Of a stretch of 64,000 nt of DNA, positions 51,907 to 59,750 are shown one piece after another. The stretch is from positions 130,727 to 194,726 of the forward strand of contig NZ_BSFD01000003.1 of the NCBI RefSeq assembly GCF_027922165.1. Reading direction: 5' to 3'. A program made the translations under genes and the position numbers. This stretch comes from Brevundimonas intermedia. GTDB taxonomy: Bacteria > Pseudomonadota > Alphaproteobacteria > Caulobacterales > Caulobacteraceae. The first letter of the stretch is position 1, and every line of letters starts with the position of its first letter. Below the pieces are notes generated by a model. That model did no database searches and had not been told where the DNA came from. It saw only the letters and a program-made list of their open reading frames with translations.

Positions 51907-53117
51907 AAAACCTCCTTCTCGCGCTAGTATCCATCCTGGCGGTGCTGAACACCGCGCCGGCCCAAGCGCAACAAACAGAGCCGCAACCGTACTGGGCGCG
52001 CAGCTGGTACGCTGCGCCCCTGGCGGCCACGGCCGACCGCATGCCTCCGCCCTTGAACAACACCACTGTGCGGCAGACGGTTCGCGTCAGCCTCGGCGGC
52101 GAACGGTTCCGCCTTCGGCTGTCCAACGAGTTCGGAGACGCGCCGGTGCGGATCGGGCGCGCGACGGTCTTCCTGATCGGCGATGACGGGACGCCTGTGG
52201 CCGGTTCCGAACGGGACGTGAAGTTCGATGGACGGCCCGGCGCCGTCCTACCGGGCGGCGCGCCGATCCTGAGCGATCCCGTCGATCTCGACTTGCCTGA
52301 GCTGTCGCGACTGACCGTCAGCCTCTATCTGCCCGACGAGGTTCCGCAGCCGACGATCCACCTGCTCGGCCTGGCGACCGGCCAGGTCGGTCCCGGCGAT
52401 CAGGCCTCAGCGCCCGAATTGACCGACGCCGTCACGACCACCCAACGCGTGCTGCTGTCGGGGGTGGACGTGGAGCGTGCGCGCCCCGCCAGAGTCATCG
52501 TCACCCTCGGCGATTCCATTACAGACGGGGCAAACGGCACGCGCGACGCGGATCGCCGATGGCCGGACCTACTGGCCAGGCGGCTCCAGGCGGCAGGACT
52601 GACTGATATCGCCGTGGCCAACGCCGGGATCTCGGGCAACCGCATCCTCAATCCGCGCGCCGGATTGGGAGTCTCAGCGCTGGCGCGATTTGATCGCGAC
52701 GTTCTGGCTGTGCCCGGCGCGACCGACGTAATCATCCTGGAAGGCGTCAACGACATCGGCATGGCCTGGCGGGACAAGGACCCGCACCCACCGACCGCAG
52801 CCGATCTGATCGCCGGATATCGGCAGATGATCGCGCGCGCGCATGCACGAGGTCTGCGGGTGTTTCTGGCGACCATCCTCCCCTACGAAGGAGCCAACTA
52901 TTGGTCGGAACCCGGCGAGTCCGCGCGACAGGCGGTCAACACCTGGATACGCAGCGAGGGCGAAGCAGACGGCGTCATCGATTTCGACCTCATCATGCGC
53001 GACCCTGCCAGCCCCACCCGGTTGGCGGCCGCCTATGACAGCGGCGACCGCCTCCATCCCAATGACGCCGGCTTCAGAGCGATGGCGGATGCGATCGATC
53101 TGAACCTGTTTCGCTAG
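51903..53117 (+). CDS. Secreted SGNH/GDSL esterase
   Basis: A 404-residue exported esterase. The signal peptide ends near APAQAQQ (about 23). A beta-rich N-terminal domain of about 170 residues precedes the SGNH core: block [10 protein letters not shown], block [10 protein letters not shown], block III GVNDIG, block V DRLHPND. Coupled to a rhamnogalacturonan lyase, it probably removes acetyl groups from the galacturonate of the polymer so that lyases can act. Its stop shares CTAG with the stop of the convergent lldD. Confidence 0.85.
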   Translation: MKNLLLALVSILAVLNTAPAQAQQTEPQPYWARSWYAAPLAATADRMPPPLNNTTVRQTVRVSLGGERFRLRLSNEFGDAPVRIGRATVFLIGDDGTPVAGSERDVKFDGRPGAVLPGGAPILSDPVDLDLPELSRLTVSLYLPDEVPQPTIHLLGLATGQVGPGDQASAPELTDAVTTTQRVLLSGVDVERARPARVIVTLGDSITDGANGTRDADRRWPDLLARRLQAAGLTDIAVANAGISGNRILNPRAGLGVSALARFDRDVLAVPGATDVIILEGVNDIGMAWRDKDPHPPTAADLIAGYRQMIARAHARGLRVFLATILPYEGANYWSEPGESARQAVNTWIRSEGEADGVIDFDLIMRDPASPTRLAAAYDSGDRLHPNDAGFRAMADAIDLNLFR

Positions 53118-54247
53118 ATGGCCAGCATGTCGCGGCTGACAGCCTGAATCGATTTGGCTCCGGTCAAGGTCATGGCCACCCGCATCTCCTTCTCGAACAG
53201 ATCGAGCAGGTTTTCGACACCGGCCTGTCCCTCCGCCGCCAGGGCATAGACGAAGGCTCGACCCAACATGACCGCGTCGGCGCCCAGGGCGATGGCGCGG
53301 ATCACATCCAGCCCATTGCGAACGCCTGAGTCCACCAGGATCCGGATATCGCCTTTCACCGCTTCAGCGATGGCCGGCAAGGCCCGCGCCGATGAAAGGA
53401 CGCCATCCAGTTGGCGGCCGCCGTGGTTCGACACCACAATACCGTCGGCGCCAAAACTGACCGCGTCGCGGGCGTCTTGGGCATCCAGCACGCCCTTGAT
53501 AATCATTGGCCCGTCCCAGAAGTCGCGGATCCACTGGAGATCCTTCCAGGAGATCGACGGGTCAAAATTCTGACCCAGCCAGCCGATGTAGTCGGCCAGC
53601 CCCGTCGGCTTGCCCAGATAGGCCGAGACATTGCCCAGATCATGCGGCGTCCCCCGCACCCCGACGTCCCAGGTCCAGGCGAGATGGGTCATGGCCTGGA
53701 TCATGCGACGCATCTCGGCATGGGGGCCGCTCATGCCCGAATGGGCGTCGCGATAGCGGGCGCCCGGCGTCGGCATATCGACAGTGAAGACCAGGGTCTT
53801 CACCCCCGCAGCCTTGGCCCGCTCCAGCGCATTCTGCATGAAGCCCCGGTCGCGCAGGACATAGAGCTGGAACCACATGGACCGGTCGATGGCCGGCGCC
53901 ACCTCCTCGATCGGGCAGACCGAGACGGTGGACAGGGTGAAGGGCAGGCCGCGCGAGGCCGCCGCCTTGGCCGCCTGAACCTCGCCGCGCCGGGCGTACA
54001 TGCCCGTCAGGCCCACGGGCGCCAGGATGATCGGCAGGCGCAGGGTCTCGTCGAACAGCCGGGTCTCGAGGTTCAGACTCGACATGTCCTGCAGCACGCG
54101 CTGACGCAGGGCGATGGCCTGCCAGTCCTCGACATTGCGCCGCAGGGTCTGTTCGGCATAGGCGCCGCCATCAATGTAATGGAATAGAAACGGCGGCAGC
54201 TTGCGGCGCGCGGCTTCGCGATAGTCGCCCGGCGAGGAGATGATCAC
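53114..54247 (-). CDS. lldD: L-lactate dehydrogenase (FMN-dependent)
   Basis: A 377-residue alpha-hydroxy acid dehydrogenase oxidising L-lactate to pyruvate and feeding electrons to quinone. FMN- and substrate-site segments are [57 protein letters not shown] and [30 protein letters not shown]. It follows the rhamnose dehydrogenase by 9 bases. The rhamnose route encoded here ends in pyruvate and L-lactate, which gives this enzyme a clear local purpose. Confidence 0.93.
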   Translation of the reverse strand: MIISSPGDYREAARRKLPPFLFHYIDGGAYAEQTLRRNVEDWQAIALRQRVLQDMSSLNLETRLFDETLRLPIILAPVGLTGMYARRGEVQAAKAAASRGLPFTLSTVSVCPIEEVAPAIDRSMWFQLYVLRDRGFMQNALERAKAAGVKTLVFTVDMPTPGARYRDAHSGMSGPHAEMRRMIQAMTHLAWTWDVGVRGTPHDLGNVSAYLGKPTGLADYIGWLGQNFDPSISWKDLQWIRDFWDGPMIIKGVLDAQDARDAVSFGADGIVVSNHGGRQLDGVLSSARALPAIAEAVKGDIRILVDSGVRNGLDVIRAIALGADAVMLGRAFVYALAAEGQAGVENLLDLFEKEMRVAMTLTGAKSIQAVSRDMLAI

Positions 54248-54256
54248 CCTGGCGTC

Positions 54257-55018
54257 CTACTGGAAGTTGGCGAAGGCGCCGCCGTCGACCAGCAGAGCCG
54301 CGCCGGACATATAGGACGCCATGTCCGAGGCCAGGAAGGCCACGACCGAAGCGATGTCCTCAGGCCGCCCCAGACGCCCCAGCGGGATGCGCCCTTCCAT
54401 ATATTCGCGCTTGGCCGGGTCGGCGAGATCGTCCTTGTTGATGTCGGTGGCGATGGTGCCCGGCAGGACGGAGTTGCAGCGGATGCCGTGTCGGCCCAGG
54501 GCGACGGCGCAGGACTGCATCAGGCTGTGAACCCCGGCCTTGGTGGGGGTATAGTGAGTCTGCATTTCGCCGCCCACAAGAGCCGAAATCGAACTGATGG
54601 CGACGATAGCTCCGCCCTCCCCCTGCTTCACCATCTGGTTTGCGGCCGCCTGGGTCATGAAATAGGCCCCGTGAAGATTGACCTCCATCGTGCGTCGCAG
54701 GGTCTCGACAGGCATGTCGAGGAAGGCGTGGAAGGGACAGATGCCGGCGTTGGAGACGAAGACATCGACGCGGCCGAACGCCTCGACCGCCGCGCTGACA
54801 AAGCCTGTCGCACTGTCTGGCAGAGCCACATCCCCATCGATGGCGACGGCCCGACGGCCCAGGGCCTCGATCTCGGCGACCACCTCGGCGGCGGCTTTGG
54901 CGTCACGATAGGTGTTGATGGCGACGTTCGCACCCTGACGGGCAGCTTCAAGCGCTGTCGCCCTGCCTATGCCCCGTGATGCGCCCGTGATCAGGACGAC
55001 CTTGTCTTCAAGCAGCAT
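54257..55018 (-). CDS. L-rhamnose 1-dehydrogenase (LRA1/RhaDH, SDR)
   Basis: A 253-residue short-chain dehydrogenase oxidising L-rhamnose to L-rhamnono-lactone. TGASRGIGRA binds the cofactor and YTPTK is the active site. SNAGICPFHAFLDMP, ISALVGGEMQTHYTPTKAG and LPGTIATDINKDDL match bacterial L-rhamnose dehydrogenases closely by my recall of the family. It sits between the IclR regulator and lldD in one operon. A generic sugar dehydrogenase is the main alternative, but the neighbours make the call strong. Confidence 0.85.
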   Translation of the reverse strand: MLLEDKVVLITGASRGIGRATALEAARQGANVAINTYRDAKAAAEVVAEIEALGRRAVAIDGDVALPDSATGFVSAAVEAFGRVDVFVSNAGICPFHAFLDMPVETLRRTMEVNLHGAYFMTQAAANQMVKQGEGGAIVAISSISALVGGEMQTHYTPTKAGVHSLMQSCAVALGRHGIRCNSVLPGTIATDINKDDLADPAKREYMEGRIPLGRLGRPEDIASVVAFLASDMASYMSGAALLVDGGAFANFQ

Positions 55019-55040
55019 GGAGGCTCCGGCGATTTACAGT

Positions 55041-55847
55041 TCAGCGTTTGGGCAGCCAGCCGAGGTCCGCGCTGATGGCGTCGGCGGCTTCAGTTACGGT
55101 GCGGGTCAGTTCCGCCATTCGGGCGTCCGACATGTACTGAGCGGCGGAAGAGACGCTGAGTGCGGCGACGATCCGCCCGTCAACCGACCGAACCGGCGCG
55201 GCGACGCAGCGGATCTGATCCTCGTTCTCTTCCAGGTCAAAGGCGTAGCCCTTTTGGGCGTAACTGCGCATCCGCTCCAGCCAGACCGCACGGGCGGCCG
55301 AATCGAAGGCAACGCCCTCAGGCGCGTAGAAGTCTATCCACTCCGGCTCGGACATGTCGAGGATCAGCGCCTTGCCCAAACCCGTCGAGGCGATGGGATG
55401 CCGCTCCCCCAGGCGAGAGCCGATATTGATGCGACGCCGGCCGGCGACCTTGTCGAGATAGAGGGCGTGCCGGCCGTCGAGCACGCCAAGATGGACCGTA
55501 TCCTGCGTCTGTTCCGACAACTGTTCCAGCCAGGGGCGGGCGATACGCGGCAGGTGCATCTGCTGGCTAGCGGCGTGGCCCAGTTCCAGCAGTTTGGGAC
55601 CCAGGCTGTAACCTTCACGCGGCCGGAACGACAACAGACGGCGATCGACCAGGGCCGAGGCCAAACGGTGGGTGGTGCTGCGTGTCAGCTCCAGCTTTTC
55701 GGACAGTTCAGCCAAGGGCATGGGACCGTCGATCAGGGCTTCGATTACGTCCAGCCCCCGCAGCAGGGTCTGGCTGCCGGACGCCTTGGCGCCGACTTCT
55801 TCTTCCCCATCGACCTGCGCGGTCTTGATTGACGTCACTCGTCCCAT
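55041..55847 (-). CDS. IclR-family transcriptional regulator
   Basis: A 268-residue regulator with an N-terminal winged helix (about 25-85, GLDVIEALIDGPMPLAELSE, then TRSTTHRLASALVDRRLL) and a C-terminal effector domain typical of IclR (GERHPIASTGLGKALI and ENEDQIRCVAAPVR). It heads the rhamnose dehydrogenase/lactate dehydrogenase operon and is divergent from the rhamnonate dehydratase operon. Control of the pathway in both directions is inferred. The ATG at 55847 has GAGG ten bases upstream; a TTG further out is rejected. Confidence 0.9.
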   Translation of the reverse strand: MGRVTSIKTAQVDGEEEVGAKASGSQTLLRGLDVIEALIDGPMPLAELSEKLELTRSTTHRLASALVDRRLLSFRPREGYSLGPKLLELGHAASQQMHLPRIARPWLEQLSEQTQDTVHLGVLDGRHALYLDKVAGRRRINIGSRLGERHPIASTGLGKALILDMSEPEWIDFYAPEGVAFDSAARAVWLERMRSYAQKGYAFDLEENEDQIRCVAAPVRSVDGRIVAALSVSSAAQYMSDARMAELTRTVTEAADAISADLGWLPKR

Positions 55848-55905
55848 TTCGTAATCCTCATTCTCAGAATGTAGCAAAGCGCGCAAGTTGATCCTGGAAT
55901 CGGGA

Positions 55906-55915
55906 CCAATATTGG
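55906..55915. promoter_or_regulatory. Palindrome between iclR-type gene and rhamnonate dehydratase
   Basis: CCAATATTGG is a perfect 10-bp palindrome in the divergent gap, 59 bases from the regulator start and 73 from the dehydratase start. It is a candidate operator of the IclR protein; function is inferred only from position. Confidence 0.35.
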
Positions 55916-55987
55916 CGCGGTTCGAGAAAGAAATCCAGTGATGTCCCGATATGTGGGAATCTATCGCCCAATTTCTATGGTGCGTCG

Positions 55988-57181
55988 ATGAGCAGGCTCC
56001 CCAAGATAAAACACGTGCGCGCCTTTGTCGTGAAGAACGACGGGACGGGCGGCGGCGCGGACTATCACGATCAAGGCGACGGTCACTGGATCGACGACCA
56101 CATCGCCACGCCGATGGCGAAATATCCCGAGTATCGCCAGAGCCGCCGCAGCTTCGGCATCAATGTTCTGGGCACGCTGGTAGTTGAGATCGAGGCCGAG
56201 AACGGCGTCGTCGGCTTCGCGGTGACGACCGGGGGCGAACCCGCCGCCTATATCGTCGAGAAGCACCTGGCGCGGTTTCTGGAGGGGCGCGATCCCTCCG
56301 AGGTCGAGAAAATCTGGGACCAGATGTATTTCTCCACCCAGTATTATGGCCGCAAGGGCCTAGTGGTGAACGCCATCTCGGGCGTCGATCTGGCGCTGTG
56401 GGATCTGCTGGGCCGCCTGCGACAGGAACCCGTCTTCGCCATGCTGGGCGGCGCTGTTCGCGACGAACTGACCTTCTACGCCACCGGCGCCCGCCCCGAC
56501 AAAGCCAAGGAACTGGGCTTCATCGGCGGCAAGATGCCCCTGCACCACGGCCCCGCCGAGGGCGAGGACGGCCTGCACAAGAACCTGGCCGAGCTGGAGG
56601 CGATGCGGAACGCCTGTGGCGACGACTTCTGGCTGATGTTCGACTGCTGGATGGCGTTGGACCTCAACTACGCCACCCGCCTGGCGCAAGAGGCGCACAA
56701 GCTGGGTCTGAAGTGGATCGAGGAGGCGCTGAGCCCCGACGACTACTGGGGCTATCAGGCGCTGAAGAAGAAAGCGCCCAAGGGGATGCTGGTCACCACC
56801 GGCGAGCATGAAGCCACCCGCTGGGGCTTCCGCATGCTGCTGGAAATGGAATGCTGCGACATCATCCAGCCGGACGTAGGCTGGTGCGGCGGCGTAACCG
56901 AACTGATCAAGATCTCCGCCATGGCCGACGCCAAGAGCGTGCTGATGATCCCGCACGGATCGTCAGTCTATTCCTACCACTTCGTGGTGACGCGCCATAA
57001 CAGCCCGTTCGCGGAGTTCCTGATGATGGCCCCCGGCGCCGACGAGGTCGTGCCCATGTTCCACCCCCAGCTGATCGGCGAACCCGTTCCCGTGAACGGC
57101 AGGCTGAAGGTTCCTGACGCCCCCGGTTTCGGCGTCGAACTGAACCGCGACATCGCCCTGCACCGCCCGTACGCGCGCTAA
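55988..57181 (+). CDS. rhmD: L-rhamnonate dehydratase (LRA3/RhmD)
   Basis: A 397-residue enolase-superfamily enzyme converting L-rhamnonate to 2-keto-3-deoxy-L-rhamnonate. The match to E. coli RhmD is strong: [92 protein letters not shown] [11 protein letters not shown] and [10 protein letters not shown]. Metal ligands lie in the FDCW, IEEAL and GEHEA segments. It is the first gene of a four-gene operon on the + strand. Confidence 0.95.
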   Translation: MSRLPKIKHVRAFVVKNDGTGGGADYHDQGDGHWIDDHIATPMAKYPEYRQSRRSFGINVLGTLVVEIEAENGVVGFAVTTGGEPAAYIVEKHLARFLEGRDPSEVEKIWDQMYFSTQYYGRKGLVVNAISGVDLALWDLLGRLRQEPVFAMLGGAVRDELTFYATGARPDKAKELGFIGGKMPLHHGPAEGEDGLHKNLAELEAMRNACGDDFWLMFDCWMALDLNYATRLAQEAHKLGLKWIEEALSPDDYWGYQALKKKAPKGMLVTTGEHEATRWGFRMLLEMECCDIIQPDVGWCGGVTELIKISAMADAKSVLMIPHGSSVYSYHFVVTRHNSPFAEFLMMAPGADEVVPMFHPQLIGEPVPVNGRLKVPDAPGFGVELNRDIALHRPYAR

Positions 57182-57199
57182 GACGAAAGACCTCACCCC

Positions 57200-58048
57200 A
57201 TGAAACTGCTGCGCTACGGCCCCAAGGGTCACGAAAAACCCGGCACGCTGGACGCCGAGGGCCGCATTCGCGACCTGTCCGGCGTCATCGCCGACATTAC
57301 GCCGGAACAACTGCACGGCCCGGCGCTCGAGGCCCTGAAGGCCATCGATCCGGCCACCCTCCCCCTGGTCGAGGGCCAGCCCCGCTATGGCGTGCCGGTG
57401 AACGGCAGCCGCAAGTTCATCGCCATCGGCCTGAACTTCGCCGACCATGCGGAGGAGTCCAATCTGCCCATCCCGGCCGAGCCGGTGGTCTTCACCAAGG
57501 CCATCACCTGCCTGAACGGCCCCAACGACGACGTCATCATCCCGCGCGGGTCCGAAAAGACCGATTGGGAGGTCGAGCTGGGCGTCGTCATCGGCAAGAC
57601 CGCCACCTATGTCACCCAGGCCGAGGCGCTGGACCATGTCGCCGGCTATGTCCTGATCAATGACGTGTCCGAGCGCGCCTTCCAGACTGAACGCGGCGGC
57701 ACTTGGGACAAGGGCAAGGGTTGCGACACCTTCGGCCCCGTCGGCCCCTGGCTGGTCACGACCGACGAGGTCGGCGACGTCCAGAACCTGGACATGTGGC
57801 TGGACCTGAACGGCAAGCGGATGCAGACCGGCAACACCCGGACCATGATCTTCGGTGTGGCCGAGATCGTCTCCTATCTGTCGGAGTTCATGACGCTGGA
57901 GCCCGGAGACCTGATCACCACCGGCACCCCGCCCGGCGTGGGCCTAGGCCAAAAGCCGCCCCTGTACCTGAAGCCCGGCGACACGGTTCGCCTGGGCATC
58001 CAGAAGCTGGGCGAGCAGGGCCAGACTTTCGTGGAATGGACCCGATGA
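57200..58048 (+). CDS. 2,4-diketo-3-deoxy-L-rhamnonate hydrolase (LRA6, FAH family)
   Basis: A 282-residue fumarylacetoacetate-hydrolase-family enzyme expected to split the diketo acid into pyruvate and L-lactate. The FAH core shows FIAIGLNFADHAEE, KAITCLNGPNDDV and the metal acids in DWEVELGVVIG, with TFGPVGPWLVTTDEV and TTGTPPGVGLG later. It follows rhmD by 18 bases and its stop overlaps the SDR gene (ATGA). The specificity is inferred from the operon; the family alone also contains related acylpyruvate hydrolases. Confidence 0.88.
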   Translation: MKLLRYGPKGHEKPGTLDAEGRIRDLSGVIADITPEQLHGPALEALKAIDPATLPLVEGQPRYGVPVNGSRKFIAIGLNFADHAEESNLPIPAEPVVFTKAITCLNGPNDDVIIPRGSEKTDWEVELGVVIGKTATYVTQAEALDHVAGYVLINDVSERAFQTERGGTWDKGKGCDTFGPVGPWLVTTDEVGDVQNLDMWLDLNGKRMQTGNTRTMIFGVAEIVSYLSEFMTLEPGDLITTGTPPGVGLGQKPPLYLKPGDTVRLGIQKLGEQGQTFVEWTR

Positions 58049-58794
58049 GCGCTTACGCAGGACGGTTCGAAGGCCGCACCGCCGTCATCACCGGCGGCGC
58101 CTCTGGGTTGGGCAGGGCCTCGGCCGCCCGCATCGTCGCCGAGGGCGGCAAGGTGGTGCTGTGGGACCTCAACGCCGATGCGCTGGCGGCGGCGGCAGAC
58201 GAGGTCGGCGCGACCCATGTGATCGCCCTGGACGTCGCCGATCCTGACGCGGTCGCGGCGGCGGCGGCTGAATCCGCCAAGCGGCTGGGCCGGATTGACA
58301 TCCTAGTCGCCTCGGCCGGGATCACCGGCGCCACAGTTCCGGTGCATGAGTTCCCGATCGACAGTTGGAAGCGCGTCGTCGACATCAATCTGAACGGCGT
58401 CTTCTACTGCTCGCGCGCCATCGTGCCCTTCATGCTCGAGAACGGCTATGGCCGTATCGTCAATGTCGCCTCGGTGGCCGGCAAGGAGGGCAATCCGAAC
58501 GCAAGCGCCTATTCGGCCTCAAAGGCCGGCGTGATCGGCTTCACCAAGTCACTGGGCAAGGAACTGGCGGGCAAGGGCGTCATAGCCAACAGCCTGACGC
58601 CTGCGACCTTCGAAAGCCCGATCCTGGAGCAACTGCCCCAGAGCCAGGTCGACTATATGCGTTCCAAGATCCCGATGGGCCGCCTGGGCGAGGTCGAGGA
58701 GAGTGCGGCCATGGTGTGTTTCATGGCCTCTGAAGAGTGCAGCTTCACCACCGCCTCGACGTTCGACACGTCTGGCGGCCGCACGACCTACTAG
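58045..58794 (+). CDS. 2-keto-3-deoxy-L-rhamnonate 4-dehydrogenase (LRA5, SDR)
   Basis: A 249-residue short-chain dehydrogenase oxidising 2-keto-3-deoxyrhamnonate to the 2,4-diketo acid. TGGASGLGRA binds cofactor, SAGITGA replaces the usual NNAG, YSASK is the active site. The end FTTASTFDTSGGRTTY departs from the usual VDGG tail. It lies between the hydrolase and lactonase of the same pathway and overlaps the former. Start at the ATG at 58045; a longer in-frame extension overlapping the hydrolase is rejected. Confidence 0.86.
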   Translation: MSAYAGRFEGRTAVITGGASGLGRASAARIVAEGGKVVLWDLNADALAAAADEVGATHVIALDVADPDAVAAAAAESAKRLGRIDILVASAGITGATVPVHEFPIDSWKRVVDINLNGVFYCSRAIVPFMLENGYGRIVNVASVAGKEGNPNASAYSASKAGVIGFTKSLGKELAGKGVIANSLTPATFESPILEQLPQSQVDYMRSKIPMGRLGEVEESAAMVCFMASEECSFTTASTFDTSGGRTTY

Positions 58795-58804
58795 GGTCCG
58801 ACGG

Positions 58805-59707
58805 GTGCCGTCGGGCCTTCGCATCGTCGATCCCCACGTCCACCTGTGGGACCTGTCACGCGCGCGCTATGGCTGGCTTCAGGACGATCCCCTGCCGAAC
58901 AATCCGGCGGGGGACATGTCCGCCATCGCGCACAGGAACTATCTGCTGGACGACTATCTGTCGGACACGGCCGGATGGTGCTTGGACAAGATCGTCCATG
59001 TCGAGGCCGGCCAGCCGAGGGGACAGCAACTGTCCGAGACGGACTGGCTTCAGGCTATGGCCGATCAGCGGGCCTATCCCCACGGCGTCGTCGCCGGCGC
59101 CGACCTGCTGGACCCCGACCTGGACGCCTTGCTGGAGGCCCAGGCCGCGCGGCCGAACGTGCGCGGCGTGCGTCAGATCGTCTGCTGGCACGAGGATCCG
59201 CTGAAGACCTATACCGACCGCGACCTGCTGCGCGATCCGCAGTGGGTCGAGGGGTTCGCCAAACTGGCGCGCCATGGCCTGTCGTTCGACCTGCAGCTCT
59301 ATCCGTCGCAGATGGCGACGGCGGCCATCATCGCCGCCCGCCACCCCGACATACCGATCATCGTCAATCACGCCGGTCTGCCGACCGACCGCGACGCAGC
59401 CGGCATGGAGCGGTGGCGCAGGGGCCTGCGCCTTCTGGCCGCCCAGCCCCAGGCATCGATCAAGATCTCGGGCCTGGGCATTACTGACCGCGCCTGGACC
59501 TTGGAATCCATCCGACCGACGGTGCTTGAATGTATCGAGGTCTTCGGGACCGAGCGCGCCATGTTCGCCTCGGACTTCCCGGTCGAGCGCGTCCACGGAA
59601 CCTTCGACGCCTTCTATTCGGCCTTTGACGCCATCACGGCCGACTTCTCGGCCGACGAGCGCGACCGTCTGTTCGCCGCCAACGCCGAGACGATCTACCG
59701 CATTTGA
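58805..59707 (+). CDS. L-rhamnono-1,4-lactonase (LRA2, amidohydrolase family)
   Basis: A 300-residue amidohydrolase-2-type lactonase opening rhamnonolactone to L-rhamnonate. The metal motif is RIVDPHVHLWDLSRARYGWL (HxH), with IIVNHAGLP and FASDFPVER giving the later ligands. LRA2-type lactonases belong to this fold. GTG at 58805 is chosen because it begins 7 residues before the conserved VDPHVHLWD; upstream readings overlap the SDR. It completes a full set of pathway enzymes. Confidence 0.84.
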   Translation: MPSGLRIVDPHVHLWDLSRARYGWLQDDPLPNNPAGDMSAIAHRNYLLDDYLSDTAGWCLDKIVHVEAGQPRGQQLSETDWLQAMADQRAYPHGVVAGADLLDPDLDALLEAQAARPNVRGVRQIVCWHEDPLKTYTDRDLLRDPQWVEGFAKLARHGLSFDLQLYPSQMATAAIIAARHPDIPIIVNHAGLPTDRDAAGMERWRRGLRLLAAQPQASIKISGLGITDRAWTLESIRPTVLECIEVFGTERAMFASDFPVERVHGTFDAFYSAFDAITADFSADERDRLFAANAETIYRI

Positions 59708-59717
59708 ACGGGGGCGA

Positions 59718-59739
59718 GCGGCCGCAGAACGACGGCCGC
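59718..59739. terminator. GC hairpin between convergent genes
   Basis: GCGGCCG (59718-59724) pairs with CGGCCGC (59733-59739) around an eight-base loop between the lactonase and the convergent lyase gene. No T run follows, so it is a possible rather than proven bidirectional terminator. Confidence 0.45.
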
Positions 59740-59750
59740 CCGCACTGTCT

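Noticed and set aside
57703..58044. Upstream extension of the SDR gene at 58045
   Set aside because: It overlaps conserved FAH-family sequence, and the ATG at 58045 gives a normal SDR N-terminus with an ATGA overlap.
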